DNA of 58,056 bases from CAYMMX01 sp964391675 (GTDB lineage Bacteria > Cyanobacteriota > Vampirovibrionia > Gastranaerophilales > Gastranaerophilaceae). Of the stretch, positions 18,683-27,476 are shown one piece after another (the stretch's first letter is position 1; every line of letters begins with the position of its first letter). Made by a program: the position numbers and the translations under genes. The notes beneath the pieces were generated by a model, which did not search any database, was not told the DNA's origin, and saw only the letters and a program-made list of their open reading frames with translations. The stretch spans positions 1 to 58,056 of the forward strand of contig CAYMMX010000011.1 of assembly GCA_964391675.1 (NCBI GenBank), read 5' to 3'.

Positions 18683-20461
18683 TTAATCTTTTAGTTTATA
18701 AATATACATATGATAAAAATGCTTTTCATTTAAATAAAAATTAAAATTTTTAATGAAGTTATAAGAAGAATTTATATATTTGCAAATTTCCTTACCATAA
18801 TCAACGCATATATCTCTAAGACCATGATCGATACAAGTTCTATAGTTTATTATAATATAATTCGGCGGATTTTTTTTTGTATCAGATATTATTTTTTCTT
18901 CGCCGAATGTTTCGATATACGGTGGTATTATATTATAGTAAATGCCATTTGATGGGTGATTAGTTAAAAAATTAATGATTGTTCCTTCCGGTATAACCCA
19001 AACACTTTCATTATTTTTTAAATTTTTTTCAATGTAATCTGTTACCATTTGTGTAGTTTTGGCTTCTGTTTCCCAAAGGCTGTATATTTGCCCTTTTGTA
19101 GTTTTAATTGTTGCACCAACTTTTGCTCTTGTATTAAGACTTATTATATTAATTACAATTAAAACCGAAAAGAAAATTATAAAGGATTTTTTAATTAATG
19201 CTGAATCAATTATACTAAATCTTTTTGGTAAGTATTCTAAAATAAAAATACTGTTTAAAATGAATAAAAGTGGAAATGCAAAGGCCCCATATGTTTTAAA
19301 GCTTAAAAAGAAAAATGATTTTGAGGAGGTAATCAGTGCAATAAAAATAATTAATAAATAAAAATCATTGTCAAATATTTTCTTTTTATCAATAAATCTT
19401 TCTTTTAATAAAAAACAGAACACAAAAAAGGTAAATAAAGTAATCCAGGATAAGTTTAGTGCAGTGTTTAAATGAGTATTTTTATAATAAACAAGAGAAG
19501 TAATTATTGTTAAAAATAAAAATAAACTTAATTTCCCATATTTTTTTTGCATAAAAGACTTTAATGAAAAATAAATTAAGCTCATAGAAAGAATGAAACC
19601 GCCAAATACTTTGATAAAAGTTTTTAAAACTCTAATTAAATTATCTGTATCCGGATAAAGTCCTGCATAATGTTGATAAAAATAATTTATAGAAGGAGAT
19701 AAAGAGAATTTTTTTAGTATATAAATTTGACTTAATAATTCATTTAAAGTTAAACCTTGTAAAAATAGTATAGAAAAACATATTACAGGTATAATTAAAA
19801 AACATATTAAACTTGCAAATGTATGTCTTAAATCAATTTTCTTTTTTATAATCATATAAATACTTATTAATAAAAGAATGAATGCATAAAAAACATAATC
19901 ATATTTTGACGCTATGGAAAAACCTATAAAAAACCAACTCAGCGGAATAAAAATTTGTTTATTTGTTTTCAGGTAAAGGATTAAAAATAAAACAGAAAAT
20001 AAAAGACTTACTAATGAATAAATTACAGCATATGAGTAGGCATAAATATAATTTAAAGCTGAATGATTAAATATACAAGTTATCATTATAAATAAAGTAA
20101 TAATAAAAGAATTTTCTTTTGAGGTAAAAAATCTTGAAATTGTATAGAATAACCCTAAAATTAATAAAGAATTTATAGTCCCGATTAAGCGCAGAGTTGA
20201 TAAGTTTGAGCCGAAAATCATATAAAAAACGGCATTGATTTGATATGACAAAGGACCGAAAATATTAAATAAGTCCTTGTATAGTATTTTTCCTTGTAAC
20301 ACTTGCTCTGGAAAATAAGCTTCTCTACCAAAATCAATAATAACACCTGAAACAATATTACCAAAGAAGAATGATAATAAACCAAAACTAATAATTAATA
20401 AAAAAATTAAAAATATTTCCTTTTTATTTAATTCTATAAATCTTTTTAAATTAAAGTTCAT
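18683..20461 (-). CDS. GT-C-like multi-pass membrane protein, paralogue 2
   Basis: Encodes 592 residues with the same plan as its neighbours: an N-terminal helix, external loop IDFGREAYFPEQVLQGKILY then KDLFNIFGPLSYQIN, about a dozen membrane helices, and a C-terminal external domain with VWVIPEGTIINFLTNHPSNG and ETFGEEKIISDTKKNPPNY. Eight bases separate it from paralogue 3 and the ERKK end of that gene supplies the Shine-Dalgarno AAAGGAAG. Two DNA stretches (19372-19642 and 19928-20299) are identical to paralogue 3, while the parts between differ. A sugar-transferase role is inferred from topology and the first-loop motif only. Confidence 0.7.
   Translation of the reverse strand: MNFNLKRFIELNKKEIFLIFLLIISFGLLSFFFGNIVSGVIIDFGREAYFPEQVLQGKILYKDLFNIFGPLSYQINAVFYMIFGSNLSTLRLIGTINSLLILGLFYTISRFFTSKENSFIITLFIMITCIFNHSALNYIYAYSYAVIYSLVSLLFSVLFLILYLKTNKQIFIPLSWFFIGFSIASKYDYVFYAFILLLISIYMIIKKKIDLRHTFASLICFLIIPVICFSILFLQGLTLNELLSQIYILKKFSLSPSINYFYQHYAGLYPDTDNLIRVLKTFIKVFGGFILSMSLIYFSLKSFMQKKYGKLSLFLFLTIITSLVYYKNTHLNTALNLSWITLFTFFVFCFLLKERFIDKKKIFDNDFYLLIIFIALITSSKSFFFLSFKTYGAFAFPLLFILNSIFILEYLPKRFSIIDSALIKKSFIIFFSVLIVINIISLNTRAKVGATIKTTKGQIYSLWETEAKTTQMVTDYIEKNLKNNESVWVIPEGTIINFLTNHPSNGIYYNIIPPYIETFGEEKIISDTKKNPPNYIIINYRTCIDHGLRDICVDYGKEICKYINSSYNFIKNFNFYLNEKHFYHMYIYKLKD
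19372..19642. repeat. Tract identical to 21156-21426 (271 bp)
   Basis: By direct reading, bases 19372-19642 in paralogue 2 match 21156-21426 in paralogue 3 without a difference, at a constant offset of 1784 bases. It lies in the central membrane region and is flanked by single-base differences (19371 T against C; 19643 A against G) and then by diverged sequence. Confidence 0.9.
19928..20299. repeat. Tract identical to 21712-22083 (372 bp)
   Basis: Bases 19928-20299 equal 21712-22083 with no difference seen, again at offset 1784. The tract encodes the first external loop and the first helices. Silent sites are identical too, pointing to recent duplication or gene conversion rather than selection on protein alone. 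Confidence 0.9.
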
Positions 20462-20469
20462 AATTAATA

Positions 20470-22251
20470 TTACTTCTTCCTTTCATATATAAAAATTTGA
20501 TAAGCATTTTTAAATACAACAGTTTCAAATATAACTACAGGACTGTATTTTTCTTTTATATAATCGCAAATTTTAATTCCGTAATCAACACAAATATCTT
20601 TAAGTCCATGATCAGAGCACACCCTGTTTGTTATAAATACATATTTAGGCGGACTCTTTTCTGTGTCAGATATTATTTTTTCTTCGCCGAATGCTTGAAT
20701 ATAAGGCGGCATTATATTAGAGTAAAGGCCATTTGATGGGTGATTAGTTAAAAAATTAATCATAGTTCCTTCTGGTATAACCCAAATGTTTCCACCTTCT
20801 TTAAAATTATCTAATGTATACTTAATAGCATCTTGTGTTGTTTCTGCTTCTGTTTTCCAAGTATTATATACAACACCTTTATTCGATCCAACATATTGAC
20901 CATATTCATGCTTTTTTTTAAAATTATATATCACAATTAAAGAGAATATTAAAAAGAAAATTATAAAGGATTTTTTAATTAATTCTGAATCAATTATACT
21001 AAATCTTTTTGGTAAGTATTCTAAAATAAAAATACTGCATACAATAAATAATAAAGGAAACGCAAATAATCCGTAAGGGATAAAATTTAGAAGAAAAAAT
21101 GACTTAGAGGAGGTAATCAGTGCAATAAAAATAATTAATAAATAAAGATCATTGCCAAATATTTTCTTTTTATCAATAAATCTTTCTTTTAATAAAAAAC
21201 AGAACACAAAAAAGGTAAATAAAGTAATCCAGGATAAGTTTAGTGCAGTGTTTAAATGAGTATTTTTATAATAAACAAGAGAAGTAATTATTGTTAAAAA
21301 TAAAAATAAACTTAATTTCCCATATTTTTTTTGCATAAAAGACTTTAATGAAAAATAAATTAAGCTCATAGAAAGAATGAAACCGCCAAATACTTTGATA
21401 AAAGTTTTTAAAACTCTAATTAAATTGTTTTTATCAGGATAAAGCCCGGTATAATGGTGGTAAAAATAATTAGCTGTCGATGATAAAGAAAAATTTTTAA
21501 CAACTGTAGAGTGATAAAGTAATTCATCTAAAGTTAAACCTTGTAAAAATAGTATAGAAAAACATATTACAGGTACAGATAAAAAAGAAAAAATACTGTA
21601 TATAATATATTTTATACCTAAGTTTTTTTTAAATTTAGCATAAACAGTAAAAAATAAAAGAAAAATTGCATAAAAAATATAATCATATTTTGATGCCATG
21701 GAAAAACCAACAAAAAACCAACTCAGCGGAATAAAAATTTGTTTATTTGTTTTCAGGTAAAGGATTAAAAATAAAACAGAAAATAAAAGACTTACTAATG
21801 AATAAATTACAGCATATGAGTAGGCATAAATATAATTTAAAGCTGAATGATTAAATATACAAGTTATCATTATAAATAAAGTAATAATAAAAGAATTTTC
21901 TTTTGAGGTAAAAAATCTTGAAATTGTATAGAATAACCCTAAAATTAATAAAGAATTTATAGTCCCGATTAAGCGCAGAGTTGATAAGTTTGAGCCGAAA
22001 ATCATATAAAAAACGGCATTGATTTGATATGACAAAGGACCGAAAATATTAAATAAGTCCTTGTATAGTATTTTTCCTTGTAATACTTGCTCTGGAAAAT
22101 AAGCTTCTCTGCCTAAGTCAATTAAAACACATGAGACTACATTACCAAAAAAAAGCATCATTAAGCAAAAGCTAACTATTAAGATAAATATTAAAAATAT
22201 TTCTTTTTTATTTAAATTTATTAATTTATTAATTTTTTGGACATCTATCAT
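20470..22251 (-). CDS. GT-C-like multi-pass membrane protein, paralogue 3
   Basis: Encodes 593 residues, collinear with paralogue 2 without indels across most of the gene. The first external loop is IDLGREAYFPEQVLQGKILY. The C-terminal domain has NIWVIPEGTMINFLTNHPSN and QAFGEEKIISDTEKSPPKYV; its last 60 residues (ending YQIFIYERKK) differ from the sister copy. Residues roughly 180-280 and the segment around the KKKHEYGQY loop diverge strongly from paralogue 2, so variation is concentrated in certain external loops and the C-terminus. The start ATG lies 6 bases after paralogue 4 ends. Confidence 0.7.
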   Translation of the reverse strand: MIDVQKINKLINLNKKEIFLIFILIVSFCLMMLFFGNVVSCVLIDLGREAYFPEQVLQGKILYKDLFNIFGPLSYQINAVFYMIFGSNLSTLRLIGTINSLLILGLFYTISRFFTSKENSFIITLFIMITCIFNHSALNYIYAYSYAVIYSLVSLLFSVLFLILYLKTNKQIFIPLSWFFVGFSMASKYDYIFYAIFLLFFTVYAKFKKNLGIKYIIYSIFSFLSVPVICFSILFLQGLTLDELLYHSTVVKNFSLSSTANYFYHHYTGLYPDKNNLIRVLKTFIKVFGGFILSMSLIYFSLKSFMQKKYGKLSLFLFLTIITSLVYYKNTHLNTALNLSWITLFTFFVFCFLLKERFIDKKKIFGNDLYLLIIFIALITSSKSFFLLNFIPYGLFAFPLLFIVCSIFILEYLPKRFSIIDSELIKKSFIIFFLIFSLIVIYNFKKKHEYGQYVGSNKGVVYNTWKTEAETTQDAIKYTLDNFKEGGNIWVIPEGTMINFLTNHPSNGLYSNIMPPYIQAFGEEKIISDTEKSPPKYVFITNRVCSDHGLKDICVDYGIKICDYIKEKYSPVVIFETVVFKNAYQIFIYERKK

Positions 22252-22257
22252 GATTTG

Positions 22258-24069
22258 TTACTTTCTTTTATATATAAACATATTATAAAAATCTTTTTCA
22301 TTTAAGTATGAGTCAAAAATTTTAACTAGATTATAAGAAGATTTTATATATTTACAGACTTCAAAACCATAATCAGAACAAAGATATTTATAACCATACT
22401 CTTCAGTATTTCTAGTATTAATTATTATATAATCTGGTGGATCTGATTTTATATCATTGATTATTCTGTGTTCTCCAAAACCTTGCATATAAGGAGGATT
22501 TATTGTATCATAAATGCTTTTTGATGGATGATTTGTCAAAAAGTTAATTATTACACCCTCCGGTATAACCCAAATACTTTCATCTCCTTTCAGATTGGTT
22601 TTTATATAATTAATTGTTTCATTAAGAGCAATTGCTTCGCTGCGTCCTATAATCATTCCAATGTCAGGTAAAAAAATTGAAGACTTATATGTAAAACCTC
22701 TTTCTGTTTTTAATAAGATTCTGTTATGAGCAAAGGCTTCTAGTACTATAATGTTATGCATTGTCATTATAAAAATAATAACTACAAAGGCTCTTTCAAT
22801 ATATTTTCTTTCTATAGATTTAAATAAATTTGGAACGATTTCAACAGTAAAAATACTACATGCAATAAGTAATAGAGGAAGTGAAAATATTCCGTAAACA
22901 TTGAACATTAAAAAGAAAGTAGCTCTTATTGAAGAAATGATGATAATAAACATAAAAATTAAAAAAATATTATCAAGGAAGAATCTTTTTTTAAGAATAA
23001 ATCTGTTAAATAATATAAAAATAAAAACACCCAGAAAAAATAAAGGAAGCCAACAAAGGCTATAATACAAATTTTGAACGGTAAAATAATAAAAGAAAAA
23101 TAATGCAATAAAAATAAAGGATAAAATTAAAAATGATTTTAAAATATTTATAATTCCTTTTTTATTAAATTTTAAAAAAGTATAAATCAGTGTAAGTAAA
23201 ATAAAAAAGCACCCTAAGTTATTCTTAAAAAAATAGAAACTTTTTTCTAAGTACTCTTTTTGAGGATATAGCCCCGATTTATGCAAATATAAAAATTGTT
23301 GGGCTTGTGAAAAAGCATAATTCTTAATTTCTATAAACCTGTTTAATAGCTCATTTAAGGTTAAACCCTGCAAAAACAGAATAGAGAAAGATAATACAGG
23401 CACAATTAAAAAACCTGTTAAACTAAAAAAAATGTTTTTTTTGCTTATTTTTTTATTTTTTATAATAATTATTGTAAAAATAAAAAGCAGTATAATATAA
23501 GGCACATAATCATATTTAAAAGCTAAACAACATCCTGCAAAGAACCAGCTTAACGGAATAAAAACCTCTTGTTTTATCTTTAAGTATAAAAGTAAAAATA
23601 TTAGTGAAAATAAAAACATGCAGAAAGCATAAACCATAGCATATGAATATGCATATATATAGTTGAGAGTCCATGGGCAATAAATACAAGAAACCAAAAT
23701 AAAACAAACTATTGCAAAAGAGGTTAGTTTTGAAGTAAATATTCTGGAAATTGCATATAACAAATATGTAATTATAAGTGCATTTATGGAACCTGCTATT
23801 TGTAATGTATTTAAACTTATTCCAAATATTTTATAATAAATGGCATTGATTTGATATGATAAAGGACCATAAATATTAAACAAATCTTTGTATAATATTT
23901 TTCCTTTTAGTATTTGTTCTGGGAAATAGGCTTCATGACCTATATCAATAAGGATTGATATAGTTTGATTACCATAAAAAATATTTAATAATATAAAAAA
24001 AATAAATATAGTAACTATTGAAAGAATTTCTAAACGGTTTGAAATTATCAAATCTTTAATTTTTTGCAT
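22258..24069 (-). CDS. GT-C-like multi-pass membrane protein, paralogue 4 (first in array)
   Basis: Encodes 603 residues and is the promoter-proximal member. It shares the loop motif (IDIGHEAYFPEQILKGKILY then KDLFNIYGPLSYQIN, with His replacing the Arg of GRE) and the C-terminal SIWVIPEGVIINFLTNHPSK and GFGEHRIINDIKSDPPDY motifs. It has an extra 10-15 residues before the C-terminal domain (SSIFLPDIGMIIGRSEAIA). The upstream sequence shows AAGGTTGG before the ATG. A divergent M16 gene begins 128 bases away. All four genes have the same orientation with 6-11 base spacing, so they are one transcript. Confidence 0.7.
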   Translation of the reverse strand: MQKIKDLIISNRLEILSIVTIFIFFILLNIFYGNQTISILIDIGHEAYFPEQILKGKILYKDLFNIYGPLSYQINAIYYKIFGISLNTLQIAGSINALIITYLLYAISRIFTSKLTSFAIVCFILVSCIYCPWTLNYIYAYSYAMVYAFCMFLFSLIFLLLYLKIKQEVFIPLSWFFAGCCLAFKYDYVPYIILLFIFTIIIIKNKKISKKNIFFSLTGFLIVPVLSFSILFLQGLTLNELLNRFIEIKNYAFSQAQQFLYLHKSGLYPQKEYLEKSFYFFKNNLGCFFILLTLIYTFLKFNKKGIINILKSFLILSFIFIALFFFYYFTVQNLYYSLCWLPLFFLGVFIFILFNRFILKKRFFLDNIFLIFMFIIIISSIRATFFLMFNVYGIFSLPLLLIACSIFTVEIVPNLFKSIERKYIERAFVVIIFIMTMHNIIVLEAFAHNRILLKTERGFTYKSSIFLPDIGMIIGRSEAIALNETINYIKTNLKGDESIWVIPEGVIINFLTNHPSKSIYDTINPPYMQGFGEHRIINDIKSDPPDYIIINTRNTEEYGYKYLCSDYGFEVCKYIKSSYNLVKIFDSYLNEKDFYNMFIYKRK

Positions 24070-24148
24070 ATGCCAACCTTAATTACCCCTTTTAATTATA
24101 TCATGGCTATTTGAATCCTTTTGTTTATGTTAATTTATTGTTAAACTT

Positions 24149-24177
24149 TTGTGATATATTTAGGTTAGTGTTAATAT
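24149..24177 (+). promoter_or_regulatory. Promoter of the M16 homologue
   Basis: TTGTGA (24149-24154), a 17-base spacer ending in TGT, and TAATAT (24172-24177). The predicted start is near 24184, leaving only about 14 bases of leader with no Shine-Dalgarno before ATG 24198. Confidence 0.6.
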
Positions 24178-24197
24178 GCATTTATAGAAAGAAAATT

Positions 24198-25415
24198 ATG
24201 CAAATATTCAATCTGAAAAATAATATAAAAAGTATTTATAAGAAAAATAAAAATACGCCCAGAGTGGGATTCAGCTTAAATTTTTCAATAAATACTGTTG
24301 AAAAGACGCCGGGAATTTATTGTTTGATGAGCAGGCTATTGCTGCAGGGAACAAAAAATCTTTCCAGTGAGCAGTTGGCAAAACAATTAGATGAAAATGC
24401 TATTGAATTGTCTTGTGATATGAAGCAGGATTATTTGAGATTTCGCTTTGTTTGCTTAAATGAAGATTTTCCTCTTGCAATAAAAATTGCTGCCGATATT
24501 ATTAAAAATTCTACTTTTGAGGAATTTGAAAAAGAAAAAATAAAAATGAAGGGAGAAATTGTAGCTGAACTTGATTCTGCAAGAACAAAAGCCCTTGATA
24601 ATTACTATAAAACCTTATATGAAGGTCATTTTTATGGCCATACATATACGAAGATGCTTGAAAATCTTGATCTAATAACTAAAGAAGATGTTATTCAGGC
24701 ATATAAAAAAATTCTTTCAACAAGTAAAAAAGTTTTAGCTTTTGTTGGAGATATTAAATACCAAGAAGTGGAAAAATTATTGAATGAGAACATTGGAGAT
24801 ATAGAAACTTCTGTATTACAAGAAAAAACTATTCCGGTTCCTTTACTAATCAAGCCTAAAAGCTCAGAAATAATTAAAAATGATGCACAGCAAGCTCAAA
24901 TTATTAAAGGCTGGATCTTTCCAACATTTAATTCAAAAGATTATCCTGCAATTATTCTTTTAAATGTTATTTTGGGTTCTGCCGGTCTGTCTTCAAGATT
25001 GTTTATAGAATTAAGAGAGAAAAAAGGTCTTGCATATCATGTAAGAAGTACTTATGAAACAAATGAGCAATGTGCTAATTTTAGTATATATATTGCAACA
25101 GAACCTAAAAATGTTCAAATATGTTTGGATGGCTTTGAAACTGAAGTAGATAAGCTTAAAAATATTCCTGTTTCTGATTTTGAACTAGAAAATGCAAAAA
25201 ATAATGTTATCGGCAAACAGCAATTTGTAACAGAAACAAATGCACAACAGGCAAATCAGCTTGCTTATTATGAAATTATGGGACTCGGTTTTGATTTTCA
25301 GGATAAAATTATTGAAAAAATAAAAAAAGTAAAAGTTTTTGATATTCAGCGTGTAGCAAACGAATATTTTGTTGTCAATTCTGTTATCTCAGTATTAAAA
25401 CCGGAAATTAATTGA
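24198..25415 (+). CDS. M16-family peptidase homologue, active site lost
   Basis: Encodes 405 residues from ATG 24198. The upstream TTG or ATG extension (from 24111) is not supported because it runs through the promoter. The C-terminal half has the M16 hallmark GLSSRLFIELREKKGLAYHV, where Arg and Tyr contact substrate, and the N-terminal half has LLLQGTKNLSSEQLAKQLDE. At the place of the zinc motif HxxEH the sequence reads YCLMSR, so the metal ligands and base are absent. Such proteins usually act as the non-catalytic partner of an HxxEH M16 subunit, as in bacterial M16B pairs. No partner lies in this window. Its 3' end overlaps the convergent gene by 70 bases. Confidence 0.85.
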   Translation: MQIFNLKNNIKSIYKKNKNTPRVGFSLNFSINTVEKTPGIYCLMSRLLLQGTKNLSSEQLAKQLDENAIELSCDMKQDYLRFRFVCLNEDFPLAIKIAADIIKNSTFEEFEKEKIKMKGEIVAELDSARTKALDNYYKTLYEGHFYGHTYTKMLENLDLITKEDVIQAYKKILSTSKKVLAFVGDIKYQEVEKLLNENIGDIETSVLQEKTIPVPLLIKPKSSEIIKNDAQQAQIIKGWIFPTFNSKDYPAIILLNVILGSAGLSSRLFIELREKKGLAYHVRSTYETNEQCANFSIYIATEPKNVQICLDGFETEVDKLKNIPVSDFELENAKNNVIGKQQFVTETNAQQANQLAYYEIMGLGFDFQDKIIEKIKKVKVFDIQRVANEYFVVNSVISVLKPEIN

Positions 25416-26227
25416 AAAACGTTTTTTAATTCTTGATAATATCCTGATTCTAATAATTCGAAAAATCTATGTGCAGAGTAAGGCGCGAACGCAAGCGTTC
25501 GCGCCTTGTCTATATATAAAGCCTCTACTAATCTTGCAAAAAGTTCTGTAGGTCTTTTGTAGTATTTATTTAAACGACCTATTCTTGCTGAATTTTTAGC
25601 TTGTTTTCTTTGCGCAGATTTAAGTCTTAAGTAAGCGCAAAAAGCTCTTGGCATATCAGGAAACATTTGTTCAAGTGTATCAATTGAATAAAATTCTTCT
25701 TTTTTAAATAAATTAAAAAGACTGGCAGAAACAAATCGAACCCTGTCATATTTAAGCAAATACTGGGCATTTGATTTTTTTATATATTTATTAAATTCTT
25801 TAAATTTTTTTGAACGCATGAAATTAGGATAATCTTTTTTAATTTCGTTTTCATAGTTTTTTATTCTGTTTTTAATTTGTTCTTTGTGACTTTTTAATTT
25901 TGTCATCAAAGAATTTTCGTCAATAAAATTAGTAACGGATAAAAGTTCTTTTTCTATTTGGACAATTTTATTATTTTTTTCATCTAAATTAAATAAAACA
26001 GATAAAGAACCTCCATTTTTAGTTATTTGCGGCTCTAATTTATTATGAATGTAATGAGCAAATTCATGTAAAAGAGTTGGAATAATCCTTTCTTTAGGAG
26101 TATCTTTAGATACATCTATGCGGTTGTTGAGAAAAAAACCTTGGTGTCCGCGAGCTTTTGTATTTGTATAAACTTCTATCCCAAGAGATTTGAAGTAGAT
26201 TATAAGTTCTTTTTTTATATTTTTCAT
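25346..26227 (-). CDS. HExxH zinc metallopeptidase-like protein
   Basis: Encodes 293 residues. The motif LLHEFAHYIH at 52-61 gives zinc ligands His54 and His58 and catalytic Glu55; a likely third ligand is a Glu in PTELFARLVEALY near 236-245. The N-terminus (KSLGIEVYTNTKARGHQGFF) and the Lys-rich helical middle are not familiar. The layout, an N-terminal HExxH and a downstream E-x-x-A-R helix, resembles ImmA/IrrE-like or mobile-element-encoded peptidases, but I cannot place the family. There is no signal peptide. A GC-rich palindrome at 25480-25507 is translated as DKARTLAFAPYS. The last 23 codons overlap the convergent M16 gene. Confidence 0.7.
   Translation of the reverse strand: MKNIKKELIIYFKSLGIEVYTNTKARGHQGFFLNNRIDVSKDTPKERIIPTLLHEFAHYIHNKLEPQITKNGGSLSVLFNLDEKNNKIVQIEKELLSVTNFIDENSLMTKLKSHKEQIKNRIKNYENEIKKDYPNFMRSKKFKEFNKYIKKSNAQYLLKYDRVRFVSASLFNLFKKEEFYSIDTLEQMFPDMPRAFCAYLRLKSAQRKQAKNSARIGRLNKYYKRPTELFARLVEALYIDKARTLAFAPYSAHRFFELLESGYYQELKNVFQLISGFNTEITELTTKYSFATR
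25480..25507. repeat. GC-rich palindrome inside a coding sequence
   Basis: AAGGCGCGAACGC (25480-25492), AA, GCGTTCGCGCCTT (25495-25507): a perfect 13-bp inverted repeat, very GC-rich against AT-rich surroundings, and read through in frame. It is not followed by a T run, so it is not a standard terminator. Confidence 0.85.
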
Positions 26228-26272
26228 AAAATTTTTCCAAATAGCATTAAATCATTATATAAGAAGTTTTAT

Positions 26273-26962
26273 TTAATCTTTATTTATCCATTTATCATAT
26301 AAATCTTTTCTTTTTTGTTTTGTTATTTCAATACTTTTTTGCTTGCGAAATTTTTCGATTTCTGCATGATTTCCGTTTAGCAGAATCTCAGGGACTTTGA
26401 GTCCTCTATATATTCTTGGCTTAGTATAATGCGGGTATTCTAAAAGCCCGTTAGAAAAGCTGTCTTCATTTGCCGATTCAATTTTTCCAAGAGTTCCTTC
26501 TATTTTTCGACTTATTGAATCAATCAGGCAAAGTGCAGGTAATTCGCCCCCTGTTAATACAAAATCACCTATTGAGACTTCTTTTGGTTTTATAATGTCT
26601 CTAATTCTTTCATCAAAGCCTTCGTAATGTCCACAAAGCATTATTATTTGGTCGTAATTAGCAAATTCATTACACATAGTATTATTAAATACTTCACCTT
26701 GCGGAGTTAGCATTATAGTGATCGAATTTTTTATCTTTTCTACGCTTTCATAAGCATCAACAAAAGGTTGAGCTGTTAAAACCATTCCGGCACCGCCTCC
26801 ATAGGGGGTGTCATCTACTTTCTTATGTTTATCAAGTGTAAAATCTCTTGGATTAATCGTTTTTACATTAATTACACTTTTTTCAATAGCGCGTTTTAAA
26901 ATACTGCAACCGCAGCAAGTATCAATCATCTCCGGAAATAAGGTTAATACATCAAATCTCAT
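26273..26962 (-). CDS. trmD: tRNA (guanine-N1)-methyltransferase TrmD
   Basis: Encodes 229 residues. TrmD methylates G37 of tRNAs with a G36 and prevents +1 frameshifting. Seen: MRFDVLTLFPEM at the N-terminus, PYGGGAGMV near 52, the trefoil-knot SAM site with LCGHYEGFDERI near 107 and SIGDFVLTGGELPA near 129, and the catalytic Asp in the C-terminal YPHYTKP region. ATG overlaps the rimM stop by 4 bases (ATGA), so translation is coupled. rplS, a frequent neighbour, is absent on the 3' side; a zinc-peptidase-like gene lies upstream of nothing else in the operon. Confidence 0.96.
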   Translation of the reverse strand: MRFDVLTLFPEMIDTCCGCSILKRAIEKSVINVKTINPRDFTLDKHKKVDDTPYGGGAGMVLTAQPFVDAYESVEKIKNSITIMLTPQGEVFNNTMCNEFANYDQIIMLCGHYEGFDERIRDIIKPKEVSIGDFVLTGGELPALCLIDSISRKIEGTLGKIESANEDSFSNGLLEYPHYTKPRIYRGLKVPEILLNGNHAEIEKFRKQKSIEITKQKRKDLYDKWINKD

Positions 26963-27468
26963 TCTATTAGGCCTTCAATATTATTTATAATAACTTTTTT
27001 TCCTTTTATATCAACATTTGGTACAAGTTCTTTTACAAATGGAACCAGTGATATTTTCTTGGATTGACCTTTAATAGAAAGCAAATCGTTAGAGCCATTG
27101 TTTGATACGCCAACAATTACTCCTATATTTTTACCTTCCGGATCAAAAACATCAAGGCCTGTTAATTCATCAATAAGAAATTCGTTGTCTTCTAAATTTT
27201 CTCTTATAAAGGATTGTTCGATAAAGATTAAGCACCCTTTGTAAGAAATGATTTCATTTATGGAATTTATTTTATCAAATTTTATTAATGCAAATTTTTT
27301 ATTAAATCTGATATTTTTAATTTCAAGTTTAATGTATTTGTCATTTTTATTAATCCAAATAAAATCAAGTTTTTTCAAAAAATCTTCTTGATTTTTTGAA
27401 AACCCAACTTTGGCTTCACCGTGTATTCCATGGAAATTCAGAATTTTACCGACAGAAATATATTCCAT
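26959..27468 (-). CDS. rimM: Ribosome maturation factor RimM
   Basis: Encodes 169 residues, the usual size. RimM binds S19 and helps assemble the head of the 30S subunit. Seen: N-terminal YISVGKILNFHGIHGEAKVG (the GxHGxxGEVKV signature) and the C-terminal PRC-barrel with DELTGLDVFDPEGKNIGVI and a VPFVKELVPNVD motif. A Shine-Dalgarno (TAGG) precedes ATG; eight bases separate it from the upstream zinc-ribbon gene, so rimM-trmD are probably transcribed with that gene. Confidence 0.95.
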   Translation of the reverse strand: MEYISVGKILNFHGIHGEAKVGFSKNQEDFLKKLDFIWINKNDKYIKLEIKNIRFNKKFALIKFDKINSINEIISYKGCLIFIEQSFIRENLEDNEFLIDELTGLDVFDPEGKNIGVIVGVSNNGSNDLLSIKGQSKKISLVPFVKELVPNVDIKGKKVIINNIEGLIE

Positions 27469-27476
27469 TAATTAAC

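Noticed and set aside
24111..24197. Longer N-terminus of the M16 homologue starting at 24111.
   Set aside because: It would run through the -35 and -10 boxes, encodes a hydrophobic extension not found in M16 proteins, and lacks a Shine-Dalgarno.
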